From NCBI GenBank assembly GCA_022264855.1, contig JABYQU010000045.1, forward strand, positions 1 through 64,000: DNA of 64,000 nt, given 5' to 3'. The DNA is from Lenzites betulinus (lineage: Eukaryota > Basidiomycota > Agaricomycetes > Polyporales > Polyporaceae). A model generated the notes under the pieces. It worked only from the letters and a program-made list of their open reading frames with translations, did not search any database and was not told the origin of the DNA. Shown here in pieces: positions 12,066 to 22,612 of the stretch (within the stretch, counting starts at the first letter, position 1; each line of letters starts with the position of its first letter). Both the position numbers and the translations under genes were made by a program.

Positions 12066-14219
12066 ATGTCGATGAGGAAGCGGCTATCCGTGTCGAGCAC
12101 TCGGAGCGAGTCTCCGCTCGTGCTGTCGGCGACGCCAAACCCAGACTCGGAGGAGTGGGTGGCTGCGTGGAAGCAGGTTCTCGCGAAAGGTGTGGACGGC
12201 TCTGGCTCGGGGGCGGATCACGGACTGACGCTCGGAGCTCAGATATCATCGACTCTCCGGTTGTGGCAGTTGACGCGGAGACTAGCGTCGAGGAGGCATG
12301 CGAGGTGAGTTCTATCTGAGACCTGCTGCGAAGAAAGGGAAAAGTGCTGCTCGTCGCGGTCCATAAATCCGAGGATGTGGGCGCTCCGCACACCCGTCGG
12401 TAGCTGTGATGGGATAAGAACCCAGATAGTCGTACACGGCACACAGCTTCTATCTGCGGGGTCCTCACTAGAACCCGCATGTCGTAAGATATATTTCTGG
12501 TGTTGCAGACATAGCCCGGAAGCATCCCAACGATTACCTTGGAGTCTATTCTAATCCCGTAGTCTAGAAGCGCGCCGATCCCGCATTTCTAGCCGAGCAG
12601 CAGCAGCACACTAACATGATTTTGACAACAGATACTTCTATCGAAAGAACTGATATGTTTGGCCGTGAGGACGCCCCAAGGTCGCTCTCCACAGCCTTTG
12701 CCGTTTTACGGTTTGTTTGACGTAAGTACACGCAACGGTCTTGACCACGGTGGCGCTAAATAGCTAAATATTCCTCATAGTTTGCGGACGTGAACGCGTT
12801 CCTGACGTTGGCCGCAACACGCCATAAGATTGGTGTTGATGAGCTCCGAGAGAAGCCTAGGGTTCAAGAGATACTCAAAGCTGCGCGGGACGGGAAGGTG
12901 CCTGCACACCTCGTCAGTAGTAAGTGGTGTTTCTAACGCGAGAAGAGCCCGAATGAACTCATGATGCACAGATCTCTCGGAGAAGAATCCGATGGAGGTT
13001 CTTCCCCACGATGCGAATATAGTCTCCCTCTTGACGATATTCTCTCGGGGGACCCATAGAGGTAAATATATGCGCTGCGTATGTTCATAGCGGCCCCACC
13101 TGACCCACTACTTCGGGACAGTACTCATCCAGGCTCCTTTCTCCACCTCTGAATACCTCGGAATGGTGTCCGACCGTGGTCTTCTCTCCTGGCTGGCGAA
13201 GTATGCGCAGAAGACCCCTACTCTTTTACGATATCTGTCCGTGCCGCTAGCGACGCTCGCACTTCCCTCACTATACCTCTACCTGTCCGTTATCGCCGCA
13301 AAGGCCAGCGACAGTGTGCTGGACGCGATGAAGCTCATGAGCGACGAGGGCGTGAGCAGCATCGCCGTCGTAGATGACGAGACTGGAGGGTTGTTGAGCG
13401 CAGTGAGCGTCACAGACATTGGGAGGGTACGTTGATCTCATCTTATGGTTTCAAGTACCTCTACTGAGTGGAACATAGATTGTGGTGCCCGCACAGAGCA
13501 ACCAAGTCCTCACCACCCCCTTGAAGCAGCTGATCACACGCATAAAGGTCAGTGTACTTGATCCTCTGCGCTTGTGTCCGACTCAACGAGGCTTTCAGGA
13601 GCCGGATGGGTCTACCGATGGCGCAGACAAATTCCCAGGTAGGTTTTAGACTGCTTTCTGTATGATATCTCGCCAACCGTTCAACAGTGTATAGCGTCTC
13701 TCCAAACAACGCGCTCCTCTATGCTATGCAGAAACTACTAGCAAGTGAGTGCCAGCGCGTTTGTTATCTCGTCGTTCAAATAGCTCATGTATGCGGTACG
13801 ATCAGCCAGCGCCCATCGCGTATTTGTCACTGAAGAGGCCCCAATGTCGAGCTCCCCGTCCTACAGCTCCATGACTCCGACGAACCTCTGCGGGATAGTA
13901 TCGGTGGTGGATGGTACGCCCCTTGTTATACATCCATGGAATCCTCCTGACCTCGATCACAGTGCTATCCCTATTCGCCCGACTCGCGAACATCACCGAC
14001 ATCGACCCCACCCGCATGCAACGGCATCGCCGTGCATCGTCGACGTCCTCTAACGACTCCTACCGCTCCTCCGGGTCTTTCTCCCATCGGTCTTCCGGAT
14101 CCTTCTCCCATAGCTCGCGCTCAAGCAGCCGCACGAGCCTCCAAAGGCTAGGCTCCGTCAGCAGCTTGGAGGGTTTCCAGATGCGCTGGGCGGACAGGGT
14201 CCCGGTGCCTGAGAAGTGA
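12066..14219 (+). CDS. Sds23/Moc1-type four-CBS-domain protein
   Basis: Eleven exons (12066-12189, 12243-12304, 12632-12721, 12781-12919, 12972-13061, 13122-13426, 13479-13547, 13599-13638, 13688-13744, 13806-13913, 13963-14219) give 446 residues, all in phase. CBS-type segments are visible: DIIDSPVVAVDAETSVEEAC, LLSKELICLAV, GLFDFADVNAFLTL, DSVLDAMKLMSDEGVSSIAV, SAVSVTDIGR and NLCGIVSVVDVLSLFARLA. The tail carries the family's serine-rich segment with MQRHRRASS and SSLEGFQMRWADRVP. In yeasts Sds23/Moc1 proteins act with type 2A-like phosphatase control of the cell cycle and are needed under glucose limitation; that role is transferred by homology. The second intron (12305-12631) is 327 nt, about six times the local norm, but the join VEEACE to ILLSKELICL reproduces the family sequence exactly. 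Confidence 0.94.
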
Positions 14220-14672
14220 GTCGTCGCTGGTTGCGTAGGTTGGCATGCCGAGCCATATATCGCTGAGGGAGAGAGGAGAATGTGTCGGCGGATGAGCGGA
14301 CTTGATCGACCGCTGAAATCGCGCAAGCTCGCGATGCGTTCTTGTAGGTCCTGGGATATGTCTTTTTTTTTCTTTTGGATCGGAATCGTTGTACCATCAC
14401 CATATGTGCGTGTCGTTTTCCGTGTATACTGCTTTGTACGTTAGTCGTCCCCACCCAATTCATGATCTCGCTTGTAACCTCGTTGATTGCAGGTTTCATG
14501 GTATAATACAGTGTGATCGTGAGTCTCGATGAACTACAGGCGTCAGCTCTCAAGCTCTCAAGAGTCCGGAGGGGAATTGCAAAAAAAGGTGATGGATAAC
14601 GGCGTTGTGCATGCCCGCACAAAGGTGCACCTACGTGCTCAGATAACCGCCTTCGCAACATGTGTGCGAAGG
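14220..14672. other. Convergent intergenic region
   Basis: This is the 3'-to-3' gap between the Sds23 and DUF6699 genes. It has a T-rich run near 14358-14376. No gene is seen. Confidence 0.5.
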
Positions 14673-16088
14673 TCAGCCTTGCGTGACTGGGGCCAGCTCC
14701 TGTGGGGAGACGAGCCCCAGGTTGATCTGCCAGGTGGCCCCCGGGATATTCATGGTCGCCCACGCGCCCCAGAACTTGACCTGCTCCCCGAGGCAGTCCA
14801 CGCGGCGCATCCCGCGCCTCCACTCCGCCGCGGGCAGCGCGTGCGGGACCATCTCGACGCGCCGCTTGAACGCGTCCTCGCACCGCTTCCACACGTCCGG
14901 GCGCGTGCGCTCGACGTGCTTCGCCTCCGCGTCGAGGAGCGGCGTCTGGAAGAAGTCGTACACGGCACGCAGCGCGTCCCCGATCGTGACTGTGCGCGTC
15001 TGGCATATGTCGATCGGGCCGAAGAGGCCCAGCAGCCCCGCGGGCGTCGTGGGGTACACGAGCTTCACCTCCTGCACCGCGGGCGATGTGAGCGCGTGCT
15101 TGGAGGCGGACCCGAGGGGGCGGCACCCTTCGGACACGGTGAGCCGCCGCGCCAGCTCGGGCGGGATGCGTAAGTCCCACTGGAGTATGGGCATGTCCGG
15201 TCGTCCACAGTTTGGGCTCATATGGGGGTGCACGTCCGGGCCTTTGGTGGGTGATATGCGCAGATAATTGGCGTGGATGACCACCGACTGTGTACCAGAA
15301 TAGAAGGGGCCCTGTGATATTGACTGGGCAGGGACGTACGCCATGGTGTACGCCTGTGGCTGGCCGTAGGGCCCATAGAACACTGAGGATGTCAGCAGCG
15401 GGAGGGCTGCATCGGGAACCATGGGCGGGGGCCGTAATTGGGTCACTGCTTCCGGAGCAATCTCAGAGAACGTGGCTCCTGTACGCAGGGCGGCCACAGC
15501 GCCCATGAGGGTGCCAGGGAGCGCGTGTGGGTATGTCCCTCGTGGAATATGACCGTGCTCGCGCGACATGGTGGGCTGACTTTGTGGGGGTGCGTTGGAG
15601 GCGTTTAAATTGGACGATGGGCGACCATTGTTTGGGTTGCTCGGAGGTCTTTGTGGCGGCCCCGAGGGTGTACGGGCGAACCCTGGCGGGGTCGGGTAGG
15701 GCTGAGGATGATAGCCATGAGGAGGACGCCCGTGCGCAGGCTGATTGTTTTGATGTTGTGGGGGTTGTTGGGTGGAAGGGCTGGTGGCTGGCGTTCCACG
15801 CGAAGACGGAGGGGTAGGCAACGAGGCTCTACCCTCACGGACCACGTCCGGTACTACCGGTGGAGACTGTCCGGATTCAGGGCGACGCGGCGAGATCGGG
15901 ATCACCAGGCGGCCTCGGAAGCTTGGCTCTCTCACCATCGGAACGGGCTCGAGAGAAGGAGGTCTCGGGGGCGCTTGCGGCGGAGATTGAGGGGACAGGG
16001 GACGCTGTCCTCTGGAGAATTGAGACGGTGGTATCGCTTGCGCGGGCGTAGAGGGCCCTGGGTGTGGGCTCTGAGTAGAAGGACTCAA
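14673..16088 (-). CDS. DUF6699 domain protein with Pro-rich N-terminus
   Basis: A single open frame of about 470 codons. The N-terminal half is proline/serine/glutamine-rich and probably disordered. The C-terminal part, from about VHPHMSPNCGRPDMPILQWDL, follows the DUF6699 pattern: a conserved hydrophobic-tryptophan-Asp-Leu-Arg strand, IPPELARRL, KLVYPTT, VTIGDALRAVYDFFQTPL, WKRCEDAFKRR and RRVDCLGEQVKFWG. DUF6699 is widespread in mushroom-forming fungi and has no known function. The frame opens after a stop without an ATG (16088 is TTG); either translation begins at the in-frame ATG at 15938 (421 residues) or an upstream exon splices in near 16070. I favour an upstream exon because the sequence before 15938 already reads as the same disordered protein. 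Confidence 0.8.
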   Translation of the reverse strand: MSPSTQSPHPGPSTPAQAIPPSQFSRGQRPLSPQSPPQAPPRPPSLEPVPMVREPSFRGRLVIPISPRRPESGQSPPVVPDVVREGRASLPTPPSSRGTPATSPSTQQPPQHQNNQPAHGRPPHGYHPQPYPTPPGFARTPSGPPQRPPSNPNNGRPSSNLNASNAPPQSQPTMSREHGHIPRGTYPHALPGTLMGAVAALRTGATFSEIAPEAVTQLRPPPMVPDAALPLLTSSVFYGPYGQPQAYTMAYVPAQSISQGPFYSGTQSVVIHANYLRISPTKGPDVHPHMSPNCGRPDMPILQWDLRIPPELARRLTVSEGCRPLGSASKHALTSPAVQEVKLVYPTTPAGLLGLFGPIDICQTRTVTIGDALRAVYDFFQTPLLDAEAKHVERTRPDVWKRCEDAFKRRVEMVPHALPAAEWRRGMRRVDCLGEQVKFWGAWATMNIPGATWQINLGLVSPQELAPVTQG

Positions 16089-16133
16089 TTCAGCATTGTA
16101 GAAGCGTATTCAGAGCGAGCGCGAAGCTATACT

Positions 16134-17589
16134 TCACGTGACCCATTTCTGACGCTGTTTGGTCTGAGAACACGATGATTTGAAGTCCTCGTAGATTCTG
16201 AAGATGTGTGCTGCGAGGTTTCCCTCGATCCAGCGCCGTCTGATAGACACCATCAGTGAAAGATAATCACGATGAAGGAAGGACGTACGCCTGCGAGCAC
16301 CGTCCGGAGTAGAGGCATTATTGTTGTGTCCATCGACCCTCAGTAGGGGTGTTGGATGAGGCGGTATATCGGTATGTGGCCGATTCGCATCGATCAGTGG
16401 ACAGGAAGCACGGTGTGTCTGCACAAGGAAACATCCCGGACATGACTGGCGAACAACATCGGGGGTCATTGAGGGCGAGATACGCTGGCGTTGGGATGTT
16501 CGCGTCTGTGTTTGTAGGTGGGGAGTCCGTGGTGGTCGCCCATCCGCTTGGTCTCCGTTTGAGTGCTGCTGGCGTTGCTGTGAAGATGTCCCAGGAGGTG
16601 GCGGGGAAGGGAAGAAACGGGGAGGATCGAGGAAAGCTGAACCGTCCCTGTCTCCGTTTGACTGCTGCTGGCGTCGATGTGAAGACGTCCTAGGAGGTGG
16701 CGGAGAAGGGAAAAAACGGGGAGGATTGAGGAAAGCCGAACCGTCCCTGCCCATTTCATTTCGTGCTCGAGTGCTCGCTGTGAGGAGGTGACGTTGTATC
16801 AGGCTGGTAAACCGTAGTCTGCGCGAGAGCGCTACGGAGACATACCACTGGCACCCGATCTGTAACCCTCGTCCCCAGATTCAGCTTCACGTTGTGCGGC
16901 AGGATCCTCGGATTGACCAGGGCGCACAACGGGTCCTACGGTATTTAAATGCGAGAATCGGGCTCGGGATATGCTGCACACTCACTTTCTCGTAAAATGC
17001 CCTGGGGCGTTTCCGCAACGCGGTGCAGTGGGTTGTGGCGCCACATTCCGTGGTATACAGAGGGGCGCACAGGCGTCGGATTGGTCGACCCAGTCTGCGA
17101 TCCCAAGCCCTCCCTCCACCTGTCCCGGGGAGGCGGGGGGAGATGGTTTGGAACCATCGGGTCCTGATCGGAATGCGATGTATGAACAGTAGACGCGCCC
17201 CCGATACTTGTACCCGTATATCCTCGTTCATTGAGTGGGTTTTGTAGATGCTGCGCGGAGGCTGTGGCTGGATGAGGATAAGTAGCAGGTCCCTAAGGGA
17301 CACGCGCGGGATGCGTGTAATCAGCACTCGTGTGCGCTGCCTCCGGGATCCAGCCGGAAGAAGTTCGCAAAGAATGGCCACTGGTACCGCCCAGATCACC
17401 AGCTGCTCTCGAGACCGCGGAAGAAGCTGGGGCGTGGCGTGCGCTGCCGTCAGAGTAGTGCATCATCGGCGCGCTATCATCCTGAGAGTTGCCTCTACGG
17501 GAGGAAGTGGGCATTGGCCGCATGGGCCAATGAGAAGTTACGTTACTACGTTGTTTGCAACGTGGTAAGAGCATGTTCAGAGCATTCAT
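16134..17589 (-). CDS. Unresolved Ser/Pro-rich coding region (possible upstream exons or DUF6699-like remnant)
   Basis: Several minus-strand segments read as protein. An open frame 17293-17589 is serine-rich; 16982-17265 encodes TSHSDQDPMVPNHLPPPPRD and GMWRHNPLHRVAETPQGIL and ends at a good donor (GTGAGT). After the acceptor at 16936 two frames are plausible: DPLCALVNPRILPHNVKL running to a stop at 16756, or, by strict splice phase, a short tail ending near 16840. Below that lies a 99-nt in-frame tandem duplication (16551-16748) inside a frame open from 16754 to 16134. I cannot decide whether this is a separate gene, a decayed paralogue, or the 5' exons of the DUF6699 gene that follows on the same strand. 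The exon boundaries are therefore not reliable. Confidence 0.4.
16551..16748. repeat. 99-nt tandem duplication
   Basis: Two adjacent copies, 16551-16649 and 16650-16748, each beginning gtctccgttt and ending gaaccgtccct. I count about nine differences, roughly 91 percent identity. The unit is 33 codons, so it keeps every frame; on the minus strand it encodes repeated DGSAF and PPRFFPSPPPP segments. Confidence 0.95.
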
Positions 17590-18362
17590 TCCGTGTACAC
17601 GTAACGCACCTTCGAACTCTATTCATGTTGAAGTGAGATGTGCGCAAAAACGCGCTATTCAGAGCAATAAAATCTCGTTCACCGAGCGAGAGAGAGGTTG
17701 CAGATGCCCTAGTCAGGCGAGCACGGACAGTATTCCCGGAGAGCTCTTCAGCTCGAGCACGGTTTTATGTTGGTGGTCGCGAGGCACTCGAAAGGGTTGT
17801 CCTTGTGTTGTAGACCAGGCCATCATTGCTCCCTGGCTGCTTGGGGTACGTTGGGATGGCCCTACGGGCGCAAGATCGGAGATGTAGAGTGAGTTATGTT
17901 CAACAAAAGCGCGATGGGCCTACTGTGGGACATAGTTACCACTCAAACAGAAAAATGGCATGAAAGCGGGTTAAGGATGTTCTGAGAGGCACACAACGAT
18001 CAGTATCACGATACAAGAAGTGGCCAGTGCCGCAGTGCGACTCAGAACAACAGCCACTTGAGCGCTGCGGCCCTGCCCCGCTGCTTGAGCGCCGATCAAA
18101 ACACTAACAAGCTGAGCAGTGCTGGCGCGAAGTTCGTCGGAGTCCGTTTTCGGCGATTGCGCGCCCTCAGCCTCATGGATAGAACGAGGCGTACCTCTAC
18201 TTCGGCATCCGACTTCGGGGCATCGTTGCAGCAGAAATAGTGAGAGCGAGAGGCTAGAAGAGGTCGGAACACTCAACACGCGTTGAGCGCGTGAGCTTGT
18301 GGGCGACAATCGATGATCATACAACCTCATCTGCTTGGAGCAGAGGTGGAATACTTGCTGGA
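17590..18362. other. Intergenic; no supported gene
   Basis: This is the region 3' of the CNH gene. A minus-strand frame ending at 17971 has a hydrophobic end (LATSCIVILIVVCL) but no credible start, and is not called. Confidence 0.4.
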
Positions 18363-19825
18363 CTACAAGGCAGGGATGTCGGGAATAGCGTGGACATCTT
18401 CGTCCTCTACATCGGTCCCAGCCGCCGCCTTGCTTCGGCCTCGCAGCAGTCGAACCGGTGTCGGACGCAGCTTCTCGGTCCTCTGGGTACTGGGGATGAA
18501 GAACCCGTTCAGGGACGCTACAAGCGCCGTCCGGTCGCTGGAAAGAGGGGAGGATCCTTCCGGTGGTGCCGGAATGACCTGGACGATGGCCTGTGTTTCG
18601 ATGCTGTGGATTTCGATCGTGCCGTTGGGAAGGAGGGTGGTTACGTAGGGATAGTCCAGCGCTTCGAAACAAAGCCCTTGATCAAATTCGGAACGCACAT
18701 CCTCAACAGAATCTACTCACACACCGCCTCGGGATGGCTCGGCCACTCCAAGGTTCCGCGCACAGGGTCGCCTTCGCCCGTTATAAAGATGCCGATCGTG
18801 CTCGCACCGGTCCATGACAAGATGAGAAAGTCGTTCTCACTGATGACGGTGATCGAGGGTTTGACAGCGATATTCGAATCCATCGCCTGTGATATAGGTA
18901 GAAGTGGCACGAGAGACGCCTGAATCAAGTCGATCACGTTGTAGTTCTCTCGGTCTGCGACACACAGATATTTCCCTGTCCGCTTTGCGAGTACTCCCCC
19001 TTGCGGGAGTGGGATCTCCTGCATAACATTATTTGCGGAAACTGTATCCGCATGTACAAATACATACCTTCTGGAAGAACAGCCTCTCTCTCAAGCTGTA
19101 GAGTGATATTGCATTCCTCTTGACCACGCAGAATTCGATGGCTTCGACAGGTAGAGGGATATCGTTGGTGTACTGTGGTGGACGTTTGAGATGCTGCTCA
19201 TCGACCGCGAAAGTGACCACATTGCGAATCGGCTTGATGAGGTTCAGTGGTACCATGTCCAGAGCTGGAAGGGTATAGAAGTGTATTTGGTGATCTGCGT
19301 TGGACCGAGAGGAGTTAGCAGTACTTGGCATATTCGCACACCACAGAAGTACTTACCCGAGAGGACCAAGGCACGGGAGATACTCGGAGCTAGCACGATC
19401 TCATCTATTGATTTCTCGTTCGGGATAGATTGTCGTGACAAGAGGGTATACGCGTCAGTCTATTTTGTTTCGTAGTGAGCATCGGTCTCAAAACGTTCCG
19501 CCGACTACGTACAGAATCCGGGGTTTTACCTTGCAGCGCAAAACGCAGAAGCTCTCCATTGGAGCATCCAACGTATATCTCAGACCCTAAGTCGCGGAGA
19601 ATATGTTAACATCCTTGCAGAGATATCACACGAGGGCGAACCTATTGCTTGCGCGCAGCGTATAGCCACAGGATGGCCCGCAGCACCTAGTACAACGTGA
19701 GTACCATGCGCACTACTATAAGCTCTGGCTCATTACACACGGCTCAGGGTGTCGATGAAACCGGAAACCAGGGGCTGCAGCTGATACGGCGGCACGTCAA
19801 CTGGTCGTTGTGGTGCGGATGTCAT
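18363..19825 (-). CDS. CNH-domain N-terminal half of a Vps39/TGFBRAP1-type tether (stand-alone)
   Basis: Seven exons (19741-19825, 19642-19686, 19513-19586, 19357-19459, 19068-19294, 18721-19018, 18363-18661) give 376 residues, all in phase. The chain is a citron-homology beta-propeller: GHPVAIRCAQAIGSEIYVGC, SIPNEKSIDEIVLAPS, IHFYTLPALDMVPLNLIKPI, VEAIEFCVVKRNAISLYSL, SITVISENDFLILSWTGAST and LDYPYVTTLLPNGTIEIHS. In fungi this propeller is normally the N-terminal third of a Vps39/Vps3/TGFBRAP1-like subunit of the vacuolar tethering complexes HOPS or CORVET, which bind Rab GTPases. Here it ends in a TAG at 18363 soon after the propeller (DVHAIPDIPAL). The matching C-terminal part lies upstream at 22613-25631. 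It shares a 412-nt divergent promoter region with cystathionine gamma-synthase. Confidence 0.88.
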
Positions 19826-20237
19826 CCTTGTGGCGTTGAAGAATAGCTGTGTATGGCGATGAGTGTTCACTTTTCAATTTGAAAAGCCGTACAACATACT
19901 ATTAAGGAGTATCTGGCGATGCTTTACTGAGCTATCAGGGTAAGTCGTAGGTTGAAGTACCTACTTGTAGACTCTACCGTTCAATGGACGTGGTCCGAGG
20001 CCTGATGTTGACTATGTATATTGGCCCCTCTGAGGCTGAACTCCCTTGTAGATGGATAGCTTATTCCTAGGCGTTCCGGTAAGTTGTTTACCTTGTTCGA
20101 AGGGGTGCTGTGGGTAGTGGACACCGCAGAAGTAGGCGAGTGAAAGGTCTGCCTCTAGGCGCTTGCATCTTGAGACTGCAGATAACGTGACCAGCAAGTG
20201 TATATTAAGTAGAGAGATAAGATTAGATCTTCCACAA

Positions 20238-20402
20238 ATGGACTCCCAATTTGAGATTCAGCAGCGGGAGTCCGCCTCCTCCTTTGAACGTGAGCCTTTC
20301 CTCTTACCTCCCACAACATTCTCTGGCTCTGGTCATCGACCCTGCGTCTCAATCGGAATCACTGGTAATATCACGCGAACGGGTCGTATATCAGCGCGAT
20401 GA
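20238..20402 (+). promoter_or_regulatory. Upstream ORF ending on the CGS start codon
   Basis: A 54-codon frame starts at ATG 20238 and its TGA (20400-20402) overlaps the ATG of cystathionine gamma-synthase (20399-20401) as ATGA. This geometry is used for termination-reinitiation coupling. Whether the mRNA includes it depends on the unknown transcription start and on possible 5' UTR splicing (a GTGAGC donor and a CAG acceptor lie inside it). Confidence 0.5.
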
Positions 20403-22485
20403 GCACTACGACCGTCCTCCGAAATGAACAGCAACTCACTCTAGGAATGGCCGTCCCGCCGTTCACGGCACATGCCATCTCTGTATCGCTACCAACGTGG
20501 AAGGACAATGTAGGATACGAGGAGGGTGAGAAGCGCGTGGTGGACGTCATGGTTTCTGGATATCCCCGGTTCTTCATACATCTCAGCATCCAGAAGGTAA
20601 GTAGCATCGCCTCAAACGAAGTACACGTTCTGAATCGTCATAGCTAGCGCGGATATGTGAGCAGAAGTTCGGGGTACAAGGCGAGCAGTGCCTTCTCTGC
20701 CCTACGCGGAGGATCGCAGAGCAGTGTCGCGCGTTTATGATCGACCGGTCCACCAAAGCTGGGTCACCCATCCCAGTACGCCTGGTCCAATTCACGATCT
20801 GCCCGGAAGACAACGACATATCTGCGCCGTGTCTGGAGCTGCACATCGTACTCTTTCCTGGAGATCAGTTCGCGCTAGCGAAGCAGTTCTGGCAGCATAC
20901 CGGACTCTGTGTCTCGTCTCGCCTGGCTGAGAGGTGTCTGACTATGCTCCACGAAGAGATCGGAAGCCCCACGACGCCTGTACCTACACCTGGACGTCCA
21001 CCTGTCAAACCCGGTAACCGACACTACTCTGCGAAAAGTATCGGCAGGTCACCGCCAACCTCCCCCACCTTCCCCCACATGCGTTACGGCGGGAGCATCG
21101 CAGCACAGACGGCAGAACTCCTCAGCAAGGATCATGATACATACGTTGAAGAACGCTATGGTCGAAACTTGCCTTCCGAGTCTGCTGCCGCAGCCAAACG
21201 CGCCATGCGCCGTCGAATAGCTGGTGTCCTCGTGAGGGATGCGCCCAGTGATTGGTCAACCGCCGGTGGACACGAGGCAGAACTAGGACCAAGTACAAGA
21301 GGTGTCGAGGGTGTCACGGAGGACGACGTCTTTCTCTATGCCACCGGCATGTCCGCTATCTGGAATGCTCATCAACTCGCGCTGGCCGTAAGACCTCCCG
21401 CTAAGAGTGTGTGCTTCGGGTAAGATTTACCCGCGTGAATGTCGCGCGCCTCGGACTGAATACGTGCTAGGTTCCCTTACACAGATACTCTCAAAATCCT
21501 CGAGAAGTGGGGTCCAGGCTGCCATTTCTTCGGACATGGACTTGACAGTGACATCGACGAACTGGAGAAGTTGCTCGAGGATGGGGCTCAGCTTGGCCAG
21601 GGCCCGCCGATCCTTTCGCTGTTTACGGAGTTCCCGTCGAACCCCTTGCTACGCTCCGCCGACCTGCCTAGATTGCGCAAGCTGGCGGACAAGTACGACT
21701 TCCTGATCGTAGTCGATGAAACCATCGGCAACTTCGTGAACGTCGAAGTGTTACCGTACGCCGACATGGTCGTGAGCAGCCTGAGCAAGGTCTTCAGCGG
21801 CGACGCCAACGTCATGGGTGGAAGGTACGCGTTTGTCTCCAGTTCGCTTACCCACAACTCACGCTCTCACCCCAGCCTTGCCCTGAACCCGAAAGGCCGG
21901 CACTACGCCGCGCTGAAGGCACATATGGCCGCGCACTTCGAAGACTCCTACTTCGACGAGGACGCGATATACATGGAGCGCAACTCGCGCGACTTCCGGC
22001 AGCGCGTGCACGCCATCGATGCCAACACGCTCGCCGTTTGCACCTTCCTCCGCGCGCGCTCCCTCGCCGACCCCAGTCCTCCACCGCGCCCAGCCGTGAA
22101 GGACGTCTACTACCCGAAGTGGTCAACCGCGCACAACTACGAGCGCTGCCGACTGCGCGGCGCGGACGGACAGCCTGTGGGCGGGTACGGGGGCCTGTTC
22201 TCGCTCACGTTCACGTCCGAGGCGGCGTCGCGCGCGTTCTTCGACACGCTGCCGTGCATGAAGGGCCCGAGCCTCGGGACAAACTTCACGCTCGCGTGCC
22301 CGTACACGATCCTGGCGCACTATGCAGAACTCGACTGGGCTGCGGAGTGGGGCGTCGATAAGGGTCTCGTCCGTGTGAGCGTGGGGCTCGAGGAGCGCGA
22401 GACGCTTCTGAAAGGGTTCGAGAAGGCGCTGCTCGCGGCGGAGGCAGTCGTGCAAGCGGAGGCTGAGGCGGGCTCGGGGGCGTAG
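20399..22485 (+). CDS. Cystathionine gamma-synthase (fungal type)
   Basis: Four exons (20399-20596, 20644-21419, 21471-21824, 21876-22485) give 645 residues. The enzyme condenses an activated homoserine with cysteine to cystathionine in methionine synthesis and uses pyridoxal phosphate. The fungal long form is evident: a 260-residue N-terminal region (AVPPFTAHAISVSLPTWKDN; VVDVMVSGYPRFFIH) before the Cys/Met-metabolism fold. PLP-fold landmarks are VFLYATGMSAIWNAHQLAL, LFTEFPSNPLLRSADLPRL, IVVDETIGNFVNVEVLPYAD and the Schiff-base lysine in SSLSKVFSGDANVMGG. Length and order match Neurospora met-7-type enzymes. The last residues are an alanine/glutamate-rich tail. A 54-codon upstream ORF overlaps the start, which could couple translation to nutrient state. 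Confidence 0.93.
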
Positions 22486-22612
22486 GTGTAGATGCTGGCG
22501 TCGATGAGGGGGTTCCGTTCAACCGGTGAGGCAGTCCTGCGAGCAATGTACAAGAAGATGTATCGAATAACACACATACCATCCAACTGGCGTCCCTAAT
22601 GTATACAGCATA

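Noticed and set aside
17971..18672. Minus-strand frame with a hydrophobic C-terminal end, possible continuation of the CNH protein
   Set aside because: It is out of frame with the CNH gene, and no donor/acceptor pair joins it in phase past the TAG at 18363.
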